A model generated the notes under the pieces. The model was not told the DNA's origin. It ran no database searches and saw only the letters and a list, made by a program, of their open reading frames with translations. Shown here piece after piece: positions 1 through 7,370 of a stretch of DNA of 20,853 nt. Every line of letters begins with the position of its first letter. Position 1 is the first letter of the stretch. The position numbers and the translations under genes are program-made. The stretch comes from Candidatus Zixiibacteriota bacterium (GTDB lineage: Bacteria; Zixibacteria; MSB-5A5; RBG-16-43-9), in contig JAOUFL010000009.1 in NCBI GenBank assembly GCA_029858245.1, positions 1 to 20,853 on the forward strand, read 5' to 3'.

Positions 1-2
1 CA

Positions 3-53
3 TTAGAAGAAGCTTGTGAGGATCTAATTGGTGATTCGTTTAACGTCGCCTGA
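3..53 (+). CDS. 3' end of an unidentified protein gene (partial)
   Basis: The frame starting at base 3 is open from the window edge and ends in TGA at 51-53, giving the C-terminal residues LEEACEDLIGDSFNVA. The residue mix looks like real protein, but 16 residues are too few to name a family. The upstream part is outside the window. It could also be a chance open stretch. Confidence 0.35.
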   Translation, partial: LEEACEDLIGDSFNVA

Positions 54-426
54 CATGCGATTCGAGGCAACTGAAGGGTGCAGTGTGGATTCGAAATTTT
101 AGAGTCCATTATAATTATTTAAGATTTTGAAGTTTAGTACCTGCAACCTTCAGCGCCTTGAACCAAAGGATATTCATATAGAAGCAGATTAATGCTAAAT
201 TGTTAGGAAGAGTGAAGTGCATTTATAGCTTCCGGGGTGGCCTCTCGGATTTTCAAACTTCTCTGTTACCAAATGGGTATAGTAATTAGATTGTTTGTGG
301 TGCAACCCTGTTGATGTTACTATGAATTGAAGAAAATTTCTGTTAGTTGATAACTGAAAATGTAAATTATAGGATACTCTTGGAGTTTCAGATCGATAGA
401 AAAAACTTTCCTTCGATGTGTTAATT
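54..426. other. Intergenic region with no gene; contains an inverted repeat
   Basis: About 370 bases lie between the partial gene and the M1 peptidase gene. I see no convincing coding frame: the reverse-strand open frame over 195-452 runs into the peptidase gene and has no family features. The notable structure is the inverted repeat at 71-153, listed separately. The promoter of the peptidase gene should be here, but no clear -35/-10 pair stands out. Confidence 0.5.
71..153. repeat. Inverted repeat with 13-bp arms
   Basis: CTGAAGGGTGCAG (71-83) and CTGCAACCTTCAG (141-153) are reverse complements at 12 of 13 positions, separated by 57 bases. Outside them, GGC (66-68) can also pair with GCC (155-157) across a small internal loop. 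The arms could form a long stem-loop in RNA or be termini of a small palindromic repeat. There is no T-run, so a classical terminator is unlikely. Confidence 0.45.
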
Positions 427-2784
427 ATGTATAAAGGGATAAGATTTATCAAGTTTTCTTTGATACTCCTGGTGGGGATATTTTTCAGTCAAACATCTAT
501 TTCACAAGATACCTCAGCCCTCTCAGGCACTGAGATATCAGAGGTTTATAACCAGTTAAAAGCACTCGAACTGGACCCTGCTAAAATAGCCAGAGTCGAA
601 AATCTTGTTTTGAAAAAAAATGTAGCCACCTTCCATTTAAAAAAAGGTGAAATCTATCTTGCCAAACCTGTTTCAGGAAAGATAACCGGTGCAGTCTTTG
701 TGGGTGAAGGGTTTTTTGAGTTTTCTCCAGCCAATGATATTGAGAAATATCAACTCGAGAAATTCACCACTTCCTCAAGCCTGAAAGAGGAATTTGATAA
801 GCTTTATCTCAGGTTTTCTGATTCAACGGATAAGGAGCTTTTGGCTCTGAGCTTTGAGGAAGGTAATATTCCGGGTGAGGCCAGGGATGTTTTAAATTCG
901 GGCAGGAAAAGAGTCAAAGAAAATCTTCATTTTAATACTGACCTTATTTTCAATCTTGATTTGCGGATCTTATCGGATATGGTGGGAGAAGAAAGAAAAG
1001 GGATGTTCTGGGCCGAGATCTCATTAGAATCGGGCAAAAGGATTTTCTTTTTGTATGACCCGAAAGATTTTGAGGAGATAAAATTGATGCAGGAGTTCGC
1101 AACCGGCATATCCCCTGCTTTGCCCAAAGGTATTGATCTGGTTTGTTCTTTTGAAAATGAGGTTAATAATAAAGAGGACAAAGATGAGATAAAAATCAAC
1201 CATTACAGAATGGATACGGGGATCACCTCTTCGGGAAACCTCAGCTCTGCCTGCGAAGTCGATTTATCTTTTATTAAAAGCGGATTAAGAATAATAACTT
1301 TTGATATGGCTGAGAAGCTTGAAGTCAGCCAGGTAAAGGATGAATCTGGCAAAGAGCTATCATTCGTCCAGGAAAAAGGTTTTACAGAAGTAGGGGTGAT
1401 CCTGGAAAATCTTTCAATTGAGAATCAAACAGCGAAACTAACTTTCACCTATTCCGGTGATGTGATGAATAAAAATATCTACGGAGATTATTATATGGAA
1501 TCCTCCAGTTTCTGGTATCCGCAGTATGGTTATAACAGAAGGGCAACTTTTGACCTAACCTTCAGAACACCAAAGGGTTTCGGGTTCATCTCCATAGGGG
1601 AGAAGGTAGTCGAAAAAAAGGAAAAGGATTTTCTGCTGACAAGATGGGTCGAAGATAAGCCCGTGGCTATAGCCTCTTTTAATATGGGAAGCTTTGAGGT
1701 TATGGATTTTAAGAATGAGGGGCTTCCGGATGTCTCGGTCTATCATGTTGCGGAAAGTCATCGCCAGTTCACTTCCGATTATAACCGTCTCTCAGTAATT
1801 TTCCCGGAGATGGACCTTATGGCTCAGGATAAACATATCAAAGAGAACATAGGTGCGGATGTGATTAACAGTCTTAATTTCTTCCAGAACGTTTTTGGTA
1901 AATGCCCTTTTAAAAAGATTTCCGTTACTGAAATCCCTACTGCTTATGGTCAGGGTTTTCCAGGGCTTTTACACCTTTCCTGGGTGACTTTCCAGAACGA
2001 GGTCAAGGGCGCCACCGAGTATTTCAGGGCACACGAGGTATCTCACCAGTGGTGGGGGCATATCGTGGGCTGGAAAGACTATCATGACCAGTGGTTGAGC
2101 GAAGGACTGTCGACTTATTCCGGAGCCTGGTATACCCAGATGTATTTTAAAGATAACAAAACATTTTTTAATATAATCGAACACTGGAAGAATAATATTC
2201 TGGGCAAGGGAGATTTTAATACCAAAGGCACAAAAGCTGGTCCTCTCTGGCTGGGATACAGGCTTGATTCCTCTAAGTCGCTGGATTATCATATCCTGGT
2301 TTATCAAAAAGGAGCTTATGTCATCCATATGCTCAGAAATATGATGATGGATTTCAAGACGATGAGCGATGATAAATTTACCCGGATGATGCAGGATTTC
2401 GTTCAGACATATAATTTTAAAGAAGCATCAACCGAGGATTTTAAGAGGATTGTGGACAAGCACTTCGGTGAGGATATGGGCTGGTTTTTCGATCAGTGGG
2501 TCTATGGCATCGAAATCCCTACTTATGTTGTCTCCTGGGAAAAAGAGCAGACCGAGGACGGGAAATTTATCGTGAATCTTAAGGTTAAACAGGAGAATGT
2601 CGCAGGGGGTTTTAAAATGGTGGTACCGGTGGTATTGAATTTCGGGGAGGACAGGTATTCTATTTATAAGGTGTTAGTAGATAAACCGCTTACCGAGATC
2701 AAATTACCCAAAGTGCCTCTATCTCCCAAGGGGATAGTTTTCAATCCCTTTAATTCGGTGCTCTGTGAGGTTAAGTATAAATAA
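427..2784 (+). CDS. Secreted M1-family zinc metallopeptidase
   Basis: A gluzincin aminopeptidase-type protein of 785 residues. The zinc-binding HEVSH lies at about residues 536-540 and is followed 18 residues later by the third ligand Glu (in WLSEGLSTY), which is the HEXXH-X18-E signature of family M1. The usual GAMEN substrate-recognition loop is replaced by GQGFPG about 30 residues upstream, which is unlike classical aminopeptidase N. The N-terminus (KFSLILLVGIFFSQTSIS) is a signal peptide, so the enzyme should act outside the cytoplasm. A GTG at 418 is in frame, but ATG 427 puts the basic residues directly before the hydrophobic core and is preferred; no clear Shine-Dalgarno is seen for either. 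It stands alone, ahead of the origin-linked operon. The family is firm; the substrate is unknown. Confidence 0.9.
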   Translation: MYKGIRFIKFSLILLVGIFFSQTSISQDTSALSGTEISEVYNQLKALELDPAKIARVENLVLKKNVATFHLKKGEIYLAKPVSGKITGAVFVGEGFFEFSPANDIEKYQLEKFTTSSSLKEEFDKLYLRFSDSTDKELLALSFEEGNIPGEARDVLNSGRKRVKENLHFNTDLIFNLDLRILSDMVGEERKGMFWAEISLESGKRIFFLYDPKDFEEIKLMQEFATGISPALPKGIDLVCSFENEVNNKEDKDEIKINHYRMDTGITSSGNLSSACEVDLSFIKSGLRIITFDMAEKLEVSQVKDESGKELSFVQEKGFTEVGVILENLSIENQTAKLTFTYSGDVMNKNIYGDYYMESSSFWYPQYGYNRRATFDLTFRTPKGFGFISIGEKVVEKKEKDFLLTRWVEDKPVAIASFNMGSFEVMDFKNEGLPDVSVYHVAESHRQFTSDYNRLSVIFPEMDLMAQDKHIKENIGADVINSLNFFQNVFGKCPFKKISVTEIPTAYGQGFPGLLHLSWVTFQNEVKGATEYFRAHEVSHQWWGHIVGWKDYHDQWLSEGLSTYSGAWYTQMYFKDNKTFFNIIEHWKNNILGKGDFNTKGTKAGPLWLGYRLDSSKSLDYHILVYQKGAYVIHMLRNMMMDFKTMSDDKFTRMMQDFVQTYNFKEASTEDFKRIVDKHFGEDMGWFFDQWVYGIEIPTYVVSWEKEQTEDGKFIVNLKVKQENVAGGFKMVVPVVLNFGEDRYSIYKVLVDKPLTEIKLPKVPLSPKGIVFNPFNSVLCEVKYK

Positions 2785-2798
2785 GTCCAGAAATCCTC

Positions 2799-2826
2799 TT
2801 GACTTATATCGTATAACTTCTAATTT
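2799..2826 (+). promoter_or_regulatory. Possible sigma-70-type promoter of the mnmG operon
   Basis: TTGACT (2799-2804) resembles a -35 box. TAATTT follows after 16 bases (2821-2826), and TCTAAT overlaps it at 2819-2824 with a shorter spacer. It lies in the AT-rich gap just ahead of the parS site and mnmG, where an operon promoter is expected. The -10 match is imperfect. Confidence 0.3.
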
Positions 2827-2842
2827 ATTTAACTTGTTAACC

Positions 2843-2863
2843 ATGTTTCACGTGAAACAATGA
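2843..2863 (+). CDS. Possible 6-codon leader ORF (MFHVKQ) read through parS
   Basis: ATG 2843 opens a six-codon frame, MFHVKQ, that reads through parS and stops at TGA 2861-2863, overlapping the mnmG start as ATGA. The same MFHVK sequence begins rsmG. The mini-frame may simply follow from the parS sequence, since the palindrome preceded by A always spells MFHVK. It has no Shine-Dalgarno. Translational coupling to mnmG is possible but unproven. Confidence 0.2.
   Translation: MFHVKQ
2844..2859. promoter_or_regulatory. parS: parS centromere site (perfect consensus)
   Basis: TGTTTCACGTGAAACA is an exact 16-bp match to the parS palindrome bound by chromosomal ParB/Spo0J. It ends on the base immediately before the mnmG start codon and so occupies the place where a ribosome binding site would be. 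The parA and parB genes follow about 2.7 kb downstream. The ParB-CTP clamp loads at such sites and recruits SMC near the origin. Confidence 0.95.
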
Positions 2864-4752
2864 TCGAATACCAGGAAAAATTTGAAGTTATAGTAATAGG
2901 TGCCGGTCATGCAGGATGTGAAGCGGCTTTGGCTTCTGCCCGGATGGGTTGCAGGACTCTCCTTCTGACCATTAACAAAGAAACCGTTGCACAGATGTCC
3001 TGTAACCCGGCTATTGGTGGACTTGCCAAGGGACATCTGGTCAGGGAGATTGATGCTTTAGGCGGAGAGATGGGTTATGTAACTGATAAAACCTATATAC
3101 AGTTTAAGACGCTGAACAGAAAAAAAGGACCAGCAGTCTGGTCCTCGAGAGCCCAGTGCGACAGGGTCAGATACAAAATGGCAATGAGGAACTCAATTGA
3201 AACACAGCCCGGTCTCTATATAAAGCAGGGGAATGTGGAAGAGATTCTAATTGAAAACAAAAAAGTCAAAGGAGTTTTAACTTCTACTGATACCATTTAT
3301 TATGCAGATACGGTTATTCTGACTGCAGGGACTTTTCTTAATGGATTAATACATATTGGCCTGGTTAATTTCCCGGCTGGAAGAGCAGGCGAGTTCCCGG
3401 CCCTGAAACTTTCTGACAGGCTAAAAGAGTTGGGCTTCAAAGTTGGCAGGCTTAAAACCGGAACACCTCCGAGATTGGATGGTAAAAGCATAGATTTCTC
3501 TAAAACAATACCACAGCCAGGGGAAAAATTAATTAAACCATTTTCTTTAAGAACAAAAAATATAGACGAGAGAGGCCAACTTTGTTATTTAACTCATACA
3601 AACCAGACAACTCATAAAATAATATTAGAAAATCTGGATCGTTCTCCTCTTTACAGAGGTGTTATCAAAGGTATTGGTCCAAGATATTGTCCTTCAATAG
3701 AGGATAAAGTTGTAAGGTTCAAGGATAAGACCAGGCATCAGCTCTTTCTGGAACCAGAAGGGGATAATACTACAGAATATTATGTTAATGGTTTTGCAAC
3801 CTCTTTACCTGAAGATGTTCAGCTTAAAGCCCTTAGAACAGTTCCAGGTTTGGAAAATGTGGAGATGGTTCGCCCAGGATATGCCGTAGAGTATGATTAC
3901 TTTCCCCCCACTCAGCTTAAACCAACTTTAGAGACAAAGTTAGTCGATAACCTTTACTTTGCCGGGCAGGTAAATGGAACCTCAGGCTATGAAGAAGCAG
4001 CTGCCCAGGGTATTATGGCTGGAATAAACGCGGTTTTAAAATTAAGAGACAAAAACTCATTTATTCTGGATAGGAGTGAAGCTTATATAGGTGTGCTGAT
4101 AGATGACCTGGTTACTAAAGGTACCCGGGAACCTTACCGGATGTTTACCTCCAGAGCAGAACACAGATTAGTTTTAAGAGAGGACAATGCAGATGAAAGA
4201 TTAACAAAATATGGTTACAAATATGGACTAATCTCAGATGAGTCTTACAAGGAATTAACCAAAAGGAAAGATAAAGTTAGACAGGAGAAAGAAAGGCTGG
4301 GAAAAATATTTGTTCCCTTGAACCAGTTTGATAACTTCATTGACGAGAAGATAAACGGGAAAAAGGTTTCCTTGGCTTATGCTCTAAAAATACCCGAGAT
4401 AACTTACCAGGATATTGTAAAAATCAAACAGGTGCCAGATGAGCTTCCCGAGATAATAAGGGAAAAGGTAGAGATAGAAATCAAATACGAAGGATATATT
4501 AAAAGGGAACTGAAGGAGATAGAAAAATTTAGTAAATTAGAGAAAATGGTTATTCCCGGGGAGTTTGATTATTCCAATCTCATAGGATTCAAGAAGGAAG
4601 CAAAGGAAAAACTTATGGAGATAAAGCCCAGATCAATAGGTCAGGCTTCAAGGATTTCAGGTGTTTCACCCGGGGATATTGCAGTATTAATGGTTTATCT
4701 GAAACAGCATCTCTCAAAGAATATTACATCCTCAAGTAAAACAAAAGCTTAG
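2860..4752 (+). CDS. mnmG: tRNA uridine-34 5-carboxymethylaminomethyl modification enzyme MnmG (GidA)
   Basis: A FAD-dependent cytosolic enzyme that, with MnmE, installs the cmnm5 group on wobble U34 of certain tRNAs. The protein has 630 residues, the usual full length. The N-terminal dinucleotide-binding motif GAGHAGCEAA is at 14-23, followed by SCNPAIGGLAKGHLVREIDALGGEMG-type signatures from about 48. RLKTGTPPRL near residue 200 and a C-terminal helical domain with ASRISGVSP are also typical. No Shine-Dalgarno precedes the ATG because parS sits there. It is the first gene of the mnmG-rsmG-parA-parB block, a classic origin-proximal order. MnmE is not in the window. Confidence 0.97.
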   Translation: MIEYQEKFEVIVIGAGHAGCEAALASARMGCRTLLLTINKETVAQMSCNPAIGGLAKGHLVREIDALGGEMGYVTDKTYIQFKTLNRKKGPAVWSSRAQCDRVRYKMAMRNSIETQPGLYIKQGNVEEILIENKKVKGVLTSTDTIYYADTVILTAGTFLNGLIHIGLVNFPAGRAGEFPALKLSDRLKELGFKVGRLKTGTPPRLDGKSIDFSKTIPQPGEKLIKPFSLRTKNIDERGQLCYLTHTNQTTHKIILENLDRSPLYRGVIKGIGPRYCPSIEDKVVRFKDKTRHQLFLEPEGDNTTEYYVNGFATSLPEDVQLKALRTVPGLENVEMVRPGYAVEYDYFPPTQLKPTLETKLVDNLYFAGQVNGTSGYEEAAAQGIMAGINAVLKLRDKNSFILDRSEAYIGVLIDDLVTKGTREPYRMFTSRAEHRLVLREDNADERLTKYGYKYGLISDESYKELTKRKDKVRQEKERLGKIFVPLNQFDNFIDEKINGKKVSLAYALKIPEITYQDIVKIKQVPDELPEIIREKVEIEIKYEGYIKRELKEIEKFSKLEKMVIPGEFDYSNLIGFKKEAKEKLMEIKPRSIGQASRISGVSPGDIAVLMVYLKQHLSKNITSSSKTKA

Positions 4753-4757
4753 AAAGG

Positions 4758-5450
4758 ATGTTTCACGTGAAAACAAAAGGAATTATTTCTGAAAAAGAGT
4801 TTAAAAAGCTGGTAAAAACCCACCTTGATATTACCCTCTCTTTAAGATCTCAAAAAAAATTCATGCTGTATCTGAATGAACTCAGGTCCTGGAATAGAAG
4901 AATTAACCTTATCTCCAGGAAAAAAGATAAACCCGGAGACATCTATTGTCACTTTGTAGACTCGCTATTGGCTTTAAAGGCATTTCAGATTCCTGAATTC
5001 TCCAGGATACTGGATTTAGGCTCAGGCTCAGGATTTCCGGCAATTCCCTTGAAGATTATAAGAGGGGACCTTGATATTACCATGATCGAATCTATCAGGA
5101 AAAAAGTTTTATTTTTGAAAAAAATGATTGAGTTATTAAAATTTGAGGGAATGGCCATATATCAAAAAAGGCTCGAGGAGCTGCAACATCTTTCGGAGTT
5201 TAACGGGCGATTCGATTTTGTCACAGCCAAAGCTTTTGGAAAACTGAAAGAGACAATATATATTTCCCTTCCTTTTCTTAAGAATAACGGGATTCTCATA
5301 GCCTATAAGGGAATCTCGTTCAAATCTGAAATCATTGAATTACTGCAGGAGAAAGAGAAAATGAATTTGCAAATCAAAGACATAAAATTTTTTGAGATAG
5401 CAGAAGCGGGTTTAAAGAGATTTTTAGTGCTTATTCAAAAAACATCTTGA
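4758..5450 (+). CDS. rsmG: 16S rRNA (guanine-527-N7) methyltransferase RsmG (GidB)
   Basis: Methylates N7 of G527 (E. coli numbering) in 16S rRNA using S-adenosylmethionine. The 230-residue protein has the family signatures in order: WNRRINLISRK (45-55), the HFVDSL segment (65-70) and the SAM-binding glycine loop LDLGSGSGFPAIPL (85-98). It starts 5 bases after mnmG, with a short AAAGG just before the ATG. The first codons, MFHVK, are written by a parS-like palindrome, so the protein N-terminus and a DNA site share the same bases. The N-terminal 20 residues are probably outside the conserved fold. Confidence 0.96.
   Translation: MFHVKTKGIISEKEFKKLVKTHLDITLSLRSQKKFMLYLNELRSWNRRINLISRKKDKPGDIYCHFVDSLLALKAFQIPEFSRILDLGSGSGFPAIPLKIIRGDLDITMIESIRKKVLFLKKMIELLKFEGMAIYQKRLEELQHLSEFNGRFDFVTAKAFGKLKETIYISLPFLKNNGILIAYKGISFKSEIIELLQEKEKMNLQIKDIKFFEIAEAGLKRFLVLIQKTS
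4759..4774. promoter_or_regulatory. parS: Second parS-like site overlapping the rsmG start
   Basis: The bases TGTTTCACGTGAAAAC match the 16-bp parS consensus at 14 positions; only the last two differ. The central 12-bp palindrome TTTCACGTGAAA is intact. The site begins at the second base of the rsmG start codon. It is 1.9 kb from the perfect site, and ParB may bind it more weakly. Confidence 0.75.
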
Positions 5451-5521
5451 TTTTTTCTATTTTCTCTTTTATAAATACAGGAACCATAAGGAGTTGATTT
5501 TAAGAAAAAAGGACTTTAATA

Positions 5522-6298
5522 ATGGGGAAGGTAATATCCATCGCTAATCAAAAAGGGGGTGTAGGTAAAACCACAACTACTGTTAACTTATCTGCCTGCC
5601 TGGCAATGGCAGAAAGAAAGGTTCTTCTAATAGATATTGACCCTCAAGCTAATTCAACATCCGGTCTGGGAATAGACAAAAACAATCTGGAGAAAACAAT
5701 ATACGAGGCCTTGATCGATGAGATTCCTATTAAGGAGGTAATCCTTCCAACGGAGATTCCTTTTATGGAGATTGCACCTTCTTCTTTAAGGCTGGTTGGC
5801 TCTGAGGTTGAATTGGTGAACTTAAATAACAGGGAGAAAAAATTATCTTCAGCTTTAGACCCGGTTAGAGATGAATACGATTTTATACTCATAGATACTC
5901 CACCCTCTCTGGGACTTTTGACAATTAATACTTTGACAGCTTCAGATTCTGTGTTGATACCGATTCAATGTGAGTATTATGGTTTAGAAGGTCTGGGTCA
6001 GCTTTTAAATACGATTAGCCTGGTACAGAAAAGCTTAAATCCCAGACTGGAGATTGAAGGGGTCTTATTGACTATGTATGATGTCAGGTTAAACCTGTCT
6101 AAACAGGTAGCAGAGGAAGCCAGGAAGTTTTTCGGTTCGAAAGTATATCAAACCGTTGTTCATAGAAATGTGAGGATTTCAGAGTCCCCCAGTTTTGGAA
6201 AACCGATAATTCTTTACGATATTTCCTCAACCGGGGCAGAAAACTATATTAACTTAGCCAAGGAGATCTTAGACCATGAAAAAAGTAGCATTAGGTAA
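5522..6298 (+). CDS. parA: Chromosome partitioning ATPase ParA (Soj)
   Basis: A small ParA/MinD-type ATPase of 258 residues that forms ATP-dependent gradients on nucleoid DNA and moves ParB-parS complexes. It has the deviant Walker A motif KGGVGKTT at 11-18, the A' motif LIDIDPQANST around 36-46, and Walker B FILIDTPPS around 121-129. It lacks the N-terminal helix-turn-helix of plasmid P1-type ParA, so it is the chromosomal Soj form. AAGG lies about 9 bases before the ATG. Its 3' end overlaps parB by 23 bases, so the two are translated from one message. Confidence 0.96.
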   Translation: MGKVISIANQKGGVGKTTTTVNLSACLAMAERKVLLIDIDPQANSTSGLGIDKNNLEKTIYEALIDEIPIKEVILPTEIPFMEIAPSSLRLVGSEVELVNLNNREKKLSSALDPVRDEYDFILIDTPPSLGLLTINTLTASDSVLIPIQCEYYGLEGLGQLLNTISLVQKSLNPRLEIEGVLLTMYDVRLNLSKQVAEEARKFFGSKVYQTVVHRNVRISESPSFGKPIILYDISSTGAENYINLAKEILDHEKSSIR

Positions 6299-7127
6299 GG
6301 GGATTAACGCCTTAATACCACAGGCAATGCAGTATGAAAATAGAGTAAAAAAAGAGGTGTTAGAATTAGAAATAGAGAAGATCAGAGAGAACCCCTTACA
6401 ACCGAGGGGTAGTTTCAACCAGGAGAAACTAACTGAATTAGCCAATTCGATTAAAGAAAAAGGGATACTTCAACCGGTTATTGTAAGAAAAGTTCAAGAA
6501 GGATACGAAATTGTAGCTGGCGAAAGAAGATTAATTGCAGCAAAAAAGCTTGGTTTGTCATTGATTCCAGCCATTTTGGCAGAAAATCTGTCAAATGAGG
6601 GGTCATTAGAATTGTCAATAATTGAAAATATTCAAAGAGAAGACCTTAACCCTATTGATGAAGCTAAAGGATATAAGAGGCTTTTGGAAGAGTTTGGATT
6701 ATCTCAAGAGGATATATCCAGGAAGGTTGGGAAAGACCGCAGCACTATTTCTAATGTACTGAGGTTACTTAACTTACCAGAGGAAATTAAGGAAAAAATA
6801 ATTTCAGGGGAACTTACAGAAGGTCATGCCAGAGCACTATTAAGTTTGACTTCTGAAGACCAGAGAATTTTGCTATCTAAGGAAATAATTGATAAGGGCT
6901 TATCAGTGAGGGAAACAGAAGATAAGGTTTATGGTAGAAAGAGAGTGCACGGAAGGAGACTGAAAAGAATTTACCCTCAACTTCAGCTGATTGAAGATAG
7001 ATTAAAAGAGTATTTTGGAACCTCAGTAAAATTAGTAAAAGGAAAAAAGAGAGGGAAAATCCTGATAGAGTTTTATTCGGAGGAAGATTTGAACAGGATA
7101 TTAGATCTACTCAGGATTAGTTTATAA
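6276..7127 (+). CDS. parB: Chromosome partitioning protein ParB (Spo0J), parS-binding CTPase
   Basis: A 283-residue ParB with the standard layout. The N-terminal KGINALIP segment contacts ParA. The CTP-binding/ParB-N domain (30-110) contains GERR at 82-85. ENIQREDLNPIDEA follows at 117-130, then a helix-turn-helix (about 141-162, with DRSTISN) that recognises parS, and a C-terminal dimerisation region. It starts inside the parA 3' end, with GGAG about 10 bases upstream. Matching parS sites lie at the starts of mnmG and rsmG. It is the last gene before the candidate origin. Confidence 0.96.
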   Translation: MKKVALGKGINALIPQAMQYENRVKKEVLELEIEKIRENPLQPRGSFNQEKLTELANSIKEKGILQPVIVRKVQEGYEIVAGERRLIAAKKLGLSLIPAILAENLSNEGSLELSIIENIQREDLNPIDEAKGYKRLLEEFGLSQEDISRKVGKDRSTISNVLRLLNLPEEIKEKIISGELTEGHARALLSLTSEDQRILLSKEIIDKGLSVRETEDKVYGRKRVHGRRLKRIYPQLQLIEDRLKEYFGTSVKLVKGKKRGKILIEFYSEEDLNRILDLLRISL

Positions 7128-7181
7128 ATAATAAGGCAGCAGATATATTTATATAGATAGAGTAAATAGGATTTTTTTAAA

Positions 7182-7190
7182 TGTGGATAA
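7182..7190 (-). promoter_or_regulatory. DnaA box 1
   Basis: TGTGGATAA is the exact reverse complement of the consensus DnaA box TTATCCACA. Confidence 0.7.
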
Positions 7191-7202
7191 GATAACATGG
7201 GT

Positions 7203-7211
7203 TGTGGATAA
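7203..7211 (-). promoter_or_regulatory. DnaA box 2
   Basis: A second exact TGTGGATAA in the same orientation, 21 bp (two helical turns) from the first. Confidence 0.7.
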
Positions 7212-7274
7212 GATGTTAAGTTATTATCCATTAAAGAAATATCATAAATTATCGCAGGGTTATAGAAATACTTG

Positions 7275-7300
7275 TCAACATAATTGAAAGTAAATGTTGA
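7275..7300. repeat. Dyad TCAACAT-N12-ATGTTGA in the AT-rich gap
   Basis: The 7-bp arms TCAACAT (7275-7281) and ATGTTGA (7294-7300) are perfect reverse complements. Their centres are 19 bp apart, near two helical turns, as expected for a dimeric DNA-binding protein. The dyad lies between the DnaA boxes and the next gene. No protein can be named. Confidence 0.4.
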
Positions 7301-7370
7301 TATATTATATGATTAAATACAAAATAAGAGATTTTAGTTTAAATCATTCTTGAAAGTTGAAGGGGGTTTT

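Larger units (their letters stand above)
7128..7370. other. oriC: Candidate replication origin (oriC): DnaA boxes in an AT-rich gap after parB
   Basis: The gap holds two exact DnaA boxes (TGTGGATAA, reverse complement of TTATCCACA) at 7182-7190 and 7203-7211, spaced 21 bp, so they face the same side of the helix. A weaker opposite-strand match, TTATCCATT, is at 7224-7232. Both flanks are very AT-rich: 7141-7180 is about 15 percent GC and 7261-7350 about 18 percent, either of which could unwind. The position after mnmG-rsmG-parA-parB fits an origin in many bacteria. dnaA and dnaN are not in the window, and two strong boxes are few, so it could instead be a DnaA-controlled promoter. Confidence 0.55.

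Noticed and set aside
195..452. Reverse-strand open frame of 85 codons upstream of the M1 peptidase gene
   Set aside because: It overlaps the peptidase start, has no ribosome site and no family features.
927..1199. Reverse-strand frames inside the M1, mnmG, parA, MoxR and other genes
   Set aside because: All are shadows of well-supported + strand genes without ribosome sites or motifs.
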